From the NCBI RefSeq assembly GCF_018320785.1, contig NC_054872.1, positions 24,510,769-24,574,768 on the forward strand: a stretch of 64,000 nucleotides of DNA, in the 5' to 3' direction. Origin of the DNA: Cheilinus undulatus (taxonomy: Eukaryota > Chordata > Actinopteri > Labriformes > Labridae). The notes under the pieces are model-generated. The model worked only from the letters and a program-made list of their open reading frames with translations. It searched no databases and was not told the DNA's origin. This document shows, in pieces, positions 57,340-64,000 of the stretch. Every line of letters starts with the position of its first letter. Positions within the stretch are counted from its first letter, which is position 1. A program made the position numbers and the translations under genes.

Positions 57340-59235
57340 TCTGCATCAGAACAGAACTGACAAAAGTAGATCCGTGCATCTCTATTTTATGCAACACGGG
57401 TAATGGCACTAATGGCAGGACAATCTTTTAATTAACACACAATACAGCAGTTTTCATTACTTCACTGTCCTACCAAACAATGATTATTAAAGGAATATTT
57501 AATAAATATTTAATGCATTGTATTTCCCTACCTATGGGGAGTGAAGGACAAAGAGAGCTAGAGGAGAAGGAAGTACACAAATATACAGAAGGTGCAGATG
57601 TGTGCTCCTTTGGGCAGAGAAGTACATAAGGCAAAAGGAACAACAGTTAGGAAACAGCCTTTGTTTATCCTTCAGTAGGTCAGCGCATTTTCACTTAGCT
57701 GATGGGCACCTCATATCCAGATGGCCAGTGTGTTAGCAGTGCGTGCATGTGGATCTTGTGTTAGTGTTTGTATTACTATGCACATGTGCCATTATATCTG
57801 AAATTGGATATATCGCGATATGAGGGAATCAGCTAAACAGGCTGGAAATCAATCAGCGCTGGTAACCAGCTGGTTTATCTTTGCACTGTCTCAGTTTTTA
57901 AAGAGTGAGATTTCATTTTTTTAAATATATATAATTTTTGTCCAACACTTTGTCAAAATAGTTATGAAGTGCTCTGGTCTGCCCTAGATGAAGAATTGCT
58001 TACTAAATGCTCATCTTGTCCATAACTGTCCAAATGTATTATCCACTGCAGGATCAAATGTGTGACCTGTGGATCAACATTAAAAACCAATGTACAAAGG
58101 ACATGGCAATGCACAAATTAGCTGAGGATTGGAAGTCATGTTTGATGGTATCAAATCATACAAATAACAGTATTAATAAATACATCTAACTGCCATGCAC
58201 CTCACCTAAGTGCAAAACACTACCAACAGATGTTGGTTAAGATGCAAAGAGACTTGTGTCTGCTATGGATATGTTCTGCACTTTAAGAGCGATGGGAAAA
58301 ATTTTCAACAGGTTTATTATGGAGTACTGAGAAAAGGAATTACAACTTCCTGCTACATTGGTTATCCTGGGCTTGATCATGGGACTTAAAAATGTGGCAT
58401 GTTCCCTTTTGATAAACAGTATTATTCTTGCCTTCACACCAGCTAAACTGAACCTACTGGGGCAATAGAGATGACATTGCTCACCTCCTTCAGAAGAAGA
58501 ATCTACAACTATGGCTCAGTAAACTGCTTATAAGAGGGTATTGGAAAAACTCTATCAATTTATAATTGGAAAGCTTGACACTTGGATTTCTGTAGCTGAT
58601 ACACAGATGTCAATTTCAATTTATAGACATTAATCCTCTGGAATAAAACGATAATTTTGATGGCACCACACAGCAATGAGGGGCAATTAGCTGCCAAGCG
58701 CACAGAATAAACAAGGCCACAGAAATGTACTGCCAATCACATCTGCTTGACAATTCTTTATCATACAACACGTTTGGCATATAAACAGACACTACATCTA
58801 TTACATAAATCTGTGTTGACATGAGACAACATCATCAACAACATCCTGTCTATTCAAGCAAAAGAGCAAACTTGATGGATCTTTGTACCAGTTACACAAA
58901 GTACATAGTAAAACTTTTTTTTTTTTTTTGTAAATTAAAAGGTAATTTATCTCATCACAAACAGCTTTGATGCAATTCATTATTTTCTTGATGCAAAACA
59001 TTCAGCTGTCAAAGTGTTCCGTGACCAAATTTACATGTATTCATGCCACAATTCAAAGCACAATGAAATAACTACCAATAATGATTTTTGGAGAGAAAAC
59101 ATTGGGGTTTGATGTCTATTCAGAGACCAAAACATAAACGCAAATCAATACGTACGTTGACAAAGGTGTATAGATGTTTATGTTGCTCAACACAAACGCT
59201 GCACAATAACAGTTTAGAAGGCGTTATTCACGTTC
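57340..59235. other. no feature recognised
   Basis: AT-rich intron-like sequence. The open frames are short and have no recognisable domain. A T-run lies at about 58915-58929. Confidence 0.45.
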
Positions 59236-59239
59236 AGTA

Positions 59240-59790
59240 CTTACGAGGACGTTATCTGCCTTTACGATTTGACGTATGCAAATATTAGTTGTTTTAAAAA
59301 AGAAACATACAGAGAGAGAGAGATGTTGCAGACTCGGGCGGCTAAATACCTCATCAATAGACTGCTCTTGTAGTTAGCCTTTTAGCATTAGTCTACTTTG
59401 GAAGTAAAAGTTGCCCTTATTACGGGCAATCCGCCCTGACGACGACTCTTCGCATAGGATTTAGATACAGTCACCGTTGTGATTAACAAACAGCCAACAA
59501 ACTTTACAATTTACACATGCTTTTCAAATCTTGGTGTCAAAGAAAGCTTATGTTAGATGTTGTAAGCTAAAGCTATGGTTTTCCCTCAGCATGGTAGGAA
59601 AGAACCCGAATTATATTTCTCACAAAGAACCTGTTAGTAAATCAGTTTGTGTTTTATGTAGAACAAGGCACAACTTACCGAAAAAAAATGCCAGTATATC
59701 TCAGATTTTGGTGATTTTAGTGAGACACGTCTCGCTGACAGGGCTCCATGCTATGTAGCTACCTAGCCTTTCGGCTGTAGGCCTTGGCTA
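59240..59790 (-). promoter_or_regulatory. candidate distal promoter/first exons for the minus-strand zinc-finger gene
   Basis: Two minus-strand donors of good quality occur here: TTCG|GTAAGTTG (last exon base 59679) and CCTC|GTAAGTACTG (near 59244). The region between is relatively CpG-rich for this window (ACGGGCAATCCGCCCTGACGACGACTCTTCGC near 59420-59453). The nearest downstream minus-strand coding exon is the zinc-finger gene, so these could be alternative non-coding first exons with an intron of about 14 kb. The link is inferred. Confidence 0.25.
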
Positions 59791-59794
59791 CCGT

Positions 59795-60556
59795 CTCTCG
59801 CGGAGCTTCTTCTTTTTGGGATTGATTGGCAGTTGGCAAACAACGAAATGGTGCATTTCCGCCACCTACTGGTAAGGAGTGTGGACCAGAATATATCTAA
59901 TACTACTGTAACACTTTAATTAAATGTATTTAAAAAATAAATACATAAATAAAATAAAATAGATTTTCTCTATCAACTGTGCTTGTCTGAGATACTAAAA
60001 TAACATGCTGTAGCACTTATTTTCTGAATCCCTTTGTAGAATGTCTATAATGTCGAAACACACATTTTCTCCTCTTTCTGTCTCAAATTTTTGACAGTGC
60101 AGGATAGCATGCTCTACGGTTTCCTCTTGTTCACAGTAATCACTTCTACCACTTTAGTGCTTTGCCATTTTAAATAAAGTACTGTTTAACCCACAATGTC
60201 CACATCTTAATCTTGATATAATCTTCTCACATCTCTGATTTGCACTTGCTTTTCTCATTTCTCCAACCTTCCTTTGGATTCTATGAAACCACTCCCAGTC
60301 CTTTCTTCCTCATTTATGGCTTTTGCCACCTTTTACATCTACTGCCACGCCAACTCGACTGTGGTTTGTGGCCTTCTTTGCCTCCTTGTCTGCCTGCTCA
60401 TTTCCTCCGATGCCAATGTGTGCAGGTACCTATAAAAGCATGACTGTAATTCCCACCATGTGAATTCTAGTGTTTGTTGTATTTCCATCAAAATATCCAG
60501 TCTGCTGTCTAAATAGTTATGTTGTAAACCAATAAGCGATGCCCGGAGCTGCTTGC
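59795..60556 (-). mobile_element. I-type LINE fragment with RNase H domain
   Basis: Read on the minus strand, an RNase H segment (LDSRLDILMEIQQTLEF, then THIGIGGNEQADKEAKKA, with the HxGxxGNExAD motif) is followed by the C-terminal domain EWFHRIQRKVGEMRK, RLRCGHCGLN and CEQEETVEHAILHC. The 3' end then carries GTTTGCCAACTGCCAATC and AAAAAGAAGAAG. A terminal RNase H is typical of I-clade and related LINEs. Endonuclease and RT are missing, and stops are present. Confidence 0.8.
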
Positions 60557-60577
60557 GACAGTAACGTCAGTGACGTA

Positions 60578-60690
60578 GACCTCTTCTTCTTTCTTTAGGT
60601 TCATTGGCGGTTGGAAAATAACAAATTGATACATTTCCGCCCCCTGCTGGCGTAGAGTGTGAATGAGACTGTAAACTATTACCCTACTTA
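60578..60690 (-). mobile_element. second I-type LINE 3' end
   Basis: On the minus strand GCAGGGGGCGGAAATGTATC, then TTTTCCAACCGCCAATGAACC and AAAGAAAGAAGAAG, repeats the 3' end of the neighbouring LINE (59800-59885). It lies immediately upstream of it in the same orientation, without coding sequence. Confidence 0.65.
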
Positions 60691-60699
60691 GTACTGTAA

Positions 60700-61755
60700 A
60701 ATATTCAAAAGTGTTAAAAAAGGAAATAAAATCAATACCGGTTATTGCACTTTCTCCAACCATTAACACTCATCCAAGAGTTCTTCTGCAGGATCCCTTC
60801 AAACTTGGACTGGAAAATTAATTGAAAAGGATAGCAGAAAGTGCAATATTTCTATAACCTGAAATGTGTCAGAATGCCAGTTTAATAAAAATGTTTTCAG
60901 TTTCCTTGTCTATATATGTTTTTCTTTATCAAAACAAGAATGACATACAAATGATCATCCCCTTCAATAAAGCAACTGATATCAAATTTACAATATGAGC
61001 CAAAATTATCACGATTGAATATATATATTTTCAAAATCGTGCATCCAGAGTGTTTTTTTTATTTTTTTGGCTTGTGTTTGTTAAATAATGCATAAGACGA
61101 GGAATTACCCAATTACCTTATTTTTGCAAACTGTTTAGCCCCACTTTAAGCCAAAATGTAGGCTACTCTTACTCCCTAAAGTTTTTTAATCATTCATCTT
61201 CTTTCTGGCTAATTTCTGAAACTGCAGAGTTACATCTTCCTGCTTCCATTTGTCCACTACATACCTAAGAATACCAAGCAAACTGATACTGAAACAGAGG
61301 CACGTTTATAGAAGGAAAAAGAATAATATGTTTATTTTATTGTGAATCTCACTTTCTCTGCAGGCTCCCTTCACTTCAGCATGTTAGTTATCAAAGACCT
61401 CTTGGGAAGTTTTCCAAGCTTGTTGGTAAAGGGAGTCAGAAGTCTATAAAAATGTGGCCTGGGTTATGTTTTTGTCAATCTCTCTAGGAGTAAAAATTCA
61501 TAAATTTGATCTAGAAAATTCTTAACGGTTGGGATAAATTCCTTTTTCCAAAATAAAAGAATACATTTCTTGGAAAATTTTGTTAAAGTTATTAATAATG
61601 TATTTTTTTCCTGATCTATTTGGAAAACTGTTTTTTACTTTAATAAATAACCACAGGGTTTTAAAACAAACTCTGTTGTCAAAACTGATGCAGCGAAATA
61701 ATGAACTTAATTACTAAAACTTTTCAACAAATCACAATACCAAAACTAGAAAAGC
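60700..61755. other. no feature recognised
   Basis: AT-rich unassigned sequence. There is an alternating AT stretch near 61018. Confidence 0.45.
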
Positions 61756-62020
61756 ACTCGGAGAGCGCAGACCTCTGCCATTAGCCCTATCTCCCAACAG
61801 TACAGAATCCTTTAAAAAATTTCTGAATCCAGACGGTGATTCGGATCACTCCCAAAATTTAATCAGATCTTCCTTATGCCATGTCTGACATTTGTTGAAA
61901 ATTTCATCAAAATCCGTCCATAACTTTTTGAGTTGCAAACAAACAAACTAACAAATAAACTAACAAACAAACCAACAAACTCTGCTGATCACATAACCTC
62001 CTTGGCGGAGGTATAAAGAT
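61756..62020. repeat. dispersed retroposon-like repeat
   Basis: AGAGCGCAGACCTCTGCCAT, TTCATCAAAATCCGTCCATA, ACTTTTTGAGTTGC and the (AAACAAACTAAC)-type tract ending CATAACCTCCTTGGCGGAGG form a repeat layout seen in many fish genomes. The clade is uncertain, and neither boundaries nor coding parts are defined. Confidence 0.5.
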
Positions 62021-62390
62021 GCATTAATGTTCCTTCTTTAGTTTTACATCTTGGACAGTTACCATCTTTGTGCAGCCTTAATGGGGTTGCATTGAGAGGG
62101 GATATTTATTTCAAGTTTGCTTCTTTAATTTGGTTTCTCGTAAATGGAAAATATGTATTTTCAAAAATGTTATGACTGAAAGAAATGATGAATGACTTCC
62201 CACTTTAATTCACTGGCACTGACAACAGAATCTGAATAATACACTAGATGTTACAGCATGAAAATCCTGTGACAAATTCACATAATCAGTATCACTCACA
62301 TTTTTCATACAAGTAATTGATATTGTTGTGACTCATGAATAATGTTATAATGATAGCTTATTACACATGTCTCACATGTCAGTGACAGTC

Positions 62391-63170
62391 TTATACCTCA
62401 GTACTAAAAACTGACCTTTCAGGATAAGATTTGCCAGCTTCACCTCTGAAACAGTGACCCACAAACACATAGAACAGTGGGTTGAATAAGATTGAAGGTG
62501 TGATAGAGGACCCAGCAGAAGAAAAAGCTGATGATAACTGTAGCCATGATCTTAAAGATGTGACTGGACTGGCTGGCCAGGGTGTGGTTTCTCCTGAGAC
62601 AATAAAAGGACACAATGACAGTGAACGGGATTATAAATCCCAGCAGGAAGTGGCTGATGATCATGGCTTTAAAATGAAAGTGCCAAAGCTCATCCACAGA
62701 CAGAGATTCAAAGTCATACGAGAGGGTAAAGTTGTGGACACAGTGGATGAAGACTCCATCATTAGAGGTGTCCCCGAAGACAACATCTGGAGAGCTGAGA
62801 ATCAGAGACAGCATCCAAACACCCAGACTCACACAGGACGCCTTACTCCTGTGGTTCTGAGCCCACATGAGCCACACCACGGACACACATCTGTCCACAC
62901 TGATCACAACCAGAATGTAGACACTGGCGAAGATGTTCAAAATGCCGATGGTGGAGGTTGAGGAAACAAACTGTGTTCACTGTTTTCTTCATCTTGAATA
63001 ACATAATCAGATTAAAGCTCCATTCCTGAGCACACTGAGAACAAAGACCAGAGAGTAAACAGAGACATGATGTTCAGAGACTGTCTCAGATTCACATACT
63101 GATCTACATGTTCAATTTCAGTTATTTCAAACATATCCAGATAATCATAAGAGAAAATGAATGTCTGCAT
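62391..63170 (-). pseudogene. chemerin/formyl-peptide-receptor-like GPCR pseudogene
   Basis: An ATG at 63170-63168 opens an acidic N-terminus (SYDYLDMFEITEIEHVDQY) and NLRQSLNIMSLF. A frameshift moves TM1 to another frame (VYSLVFVLSVLRNG), and a stop follows. After KMKKTVNTVCFLNL most of TM2 and the first extracellular loop are deleted. From 62940 one frame carries TM3 to TM6: ILVVISVDRCVSVVW with the DRC form of DRY, VWMLSLILSSPDVVFG, an NFT glycosylation site, and CWVLYHTFNLI. A second deletion shifts the frame into TM7 (LFNPLFYVFVGHCF, the NPxxY motif), ending at a TAA at 62391. It belongs to the chemoattractant-receptor group (CMKLR/FPR-like). It cannot yield a seven-helix protein. Confidence 0.85.
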
Positions 63171-64000
63171 TTTTGTTCAGGGAGCTGCAATGACAATGGG
63201 GGAAAAAATCATGATTATAACTGCAATAGATATTCATGTTTTAAAAGTCAAAGCCTGTGTTATTGTAGTGTTCTTGTCAAATAAAAGTAGATGGGACTTT
63301 AAATTCCCTGTAAATAAAGTGCCACCCTAAACTTAGTTCAACATAATTATCACTTTTAGGACCAAATGCCTGATATTTGCACAACAAAACTATTCTACAT
63401 CAAACAACTCAATGAAAAAAATTCAAAAAATATTAATGTGCATATGGATAAAAAACCTTGAAATGTAAAAAAAGTAAAAGAATATATTTTAAAATTAACT
63501 GATATAGGATTGAATTTTTCAGCTTGGTTGGTGCCTCTTTAAAAAGAAGACAGGAAATGCTCTATATTATGTCTGTAGCTGTTTTTTTTTTTTCAGGTAA
63601 ATAGCGATGAGTGGATGCTTTTATTAGGTCAGTACAGCTGTTTCTAAAGATAAAGAATAACAACAGTACCTTTAAAAGTTCAGTTGAAGATGTTTCTGCA
63701 GGACAAGTTATCCCACTCAGACTCTGGCACTTTAATGTAAACTCTGCGTTGACTGAGATCTGAAGATGCCTGAAATGAAAACGTGAAATTACCAAATTGT
63801 GGAACAGATTTATGAAGACGCCAGAGGACAGTCACTGGTGAAACTCTAACTCAGCGGATAACTTCACTCATGGTGCAAATGTGTCTAACAACGAAAACAA
63901 CAACAAGAAATCTGACAAAACAACCCCAGCAGAGATCACTGTACAAGAGGCAAAATCTAAACACAATTACACACAGAACACTAGAACACATCTAACACTC
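63171..64000. other. no feature recognised
   Basis: AT-rich sequence upstream of the GPCR pseudogene on its own strand. Non-coding 5' exon sequence is possible but unsupported. Confidence 0.45.

Noticed and set aside
62482..62961. 159-codon plus-strand open frame at the GPCR locus
   Set aside because: Antisense shadow of the GPCR pseudogene; no domain of its own.
1..64000. CRISPR arrays, prophage, toxin-antitoxin or other prokaryotic systems
   Set aside because: The sequence is eukaryotic with introns and fish transposons; no regularly spaced identical repeats were seen.

Overview
The window looks like a euchromatic stretch of a ray-finned (teleost) fish nuclear genome. It is AT-rich and intron-like, with very little coding sequence and many old DNA transposons of types common in fish (Tc1/mariner, hAT, Harbinger-like, piggyBac and pogo derivatives). 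It also carries CR1/L2- and I-type LINE remnants and tRNA-derived SINEs. No species can be assigned from the sequence alone.

Layout. Region 0.2-12.5 kb is a dense nest of transposons. A Tc1 half (0.9-1.7 kb) is followed by a non-autonomous hAT with a perfect 8-bp target duplication (1.72-2.94 kb), a Tc1 deletion derivative (3.15-3.69 kb) and a mariner/Tc1 3' fragment (3.7-4.2 kb). A LINE (4.2-9.1 kb) is split by a hAT, which holds a second hAT, which holds a SINE. The other half of the first Tc1 family follows (9.1-9.7 kb), then a second Tc1 interrupted by a Harbinger-like element (10.1-12.5 kb). Region 13.1-22.5 kb holds a BED-finger hAT remnant, a piggyBac MITE inside a cluster of TTAAGCCCA motifs, SINEs and a complete-ended Tc1. 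Region 22.5-42 kb is mostly unassigned, intron-like sequence with scattered short repeats. Near 35 kb a CpG-richer segment looks like a bidirectional promoter with canonical splice donors facing both ways.

The only convincing intact protein gene is a 645-residue, 11-finger C2H2 zinc-finger protein on the minus strand (42972-44909), encoded in a single 3' coding exon with upstream splice acceptors. Upstream of it lie further Tc1, L2 LINE and SINE copies, and a four-part nest at 53.2-57.3 kb: a Tc1 holding a hAT, which separately holds another hAT and a pogo-like element. An RNase-H-bearing LINE follows at 59.8-60.6 kb. At the right edge (62.4-63.2 kb, minus strand) is a broken chemerin/formyl-peptide-receptor-like GPCR pseudogene.

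The genes do not form an operon or pathway. I found no CRISPR array, phage, plasmid or defence system, and nothing I would call a new biological system. The most useful observations are the insertion chronology recorded by the nested transposons, the putative bidirectional promoter, and oddities of the zinc-finger gene (one degenerate finger and an interrupted in-frame 5' extension).
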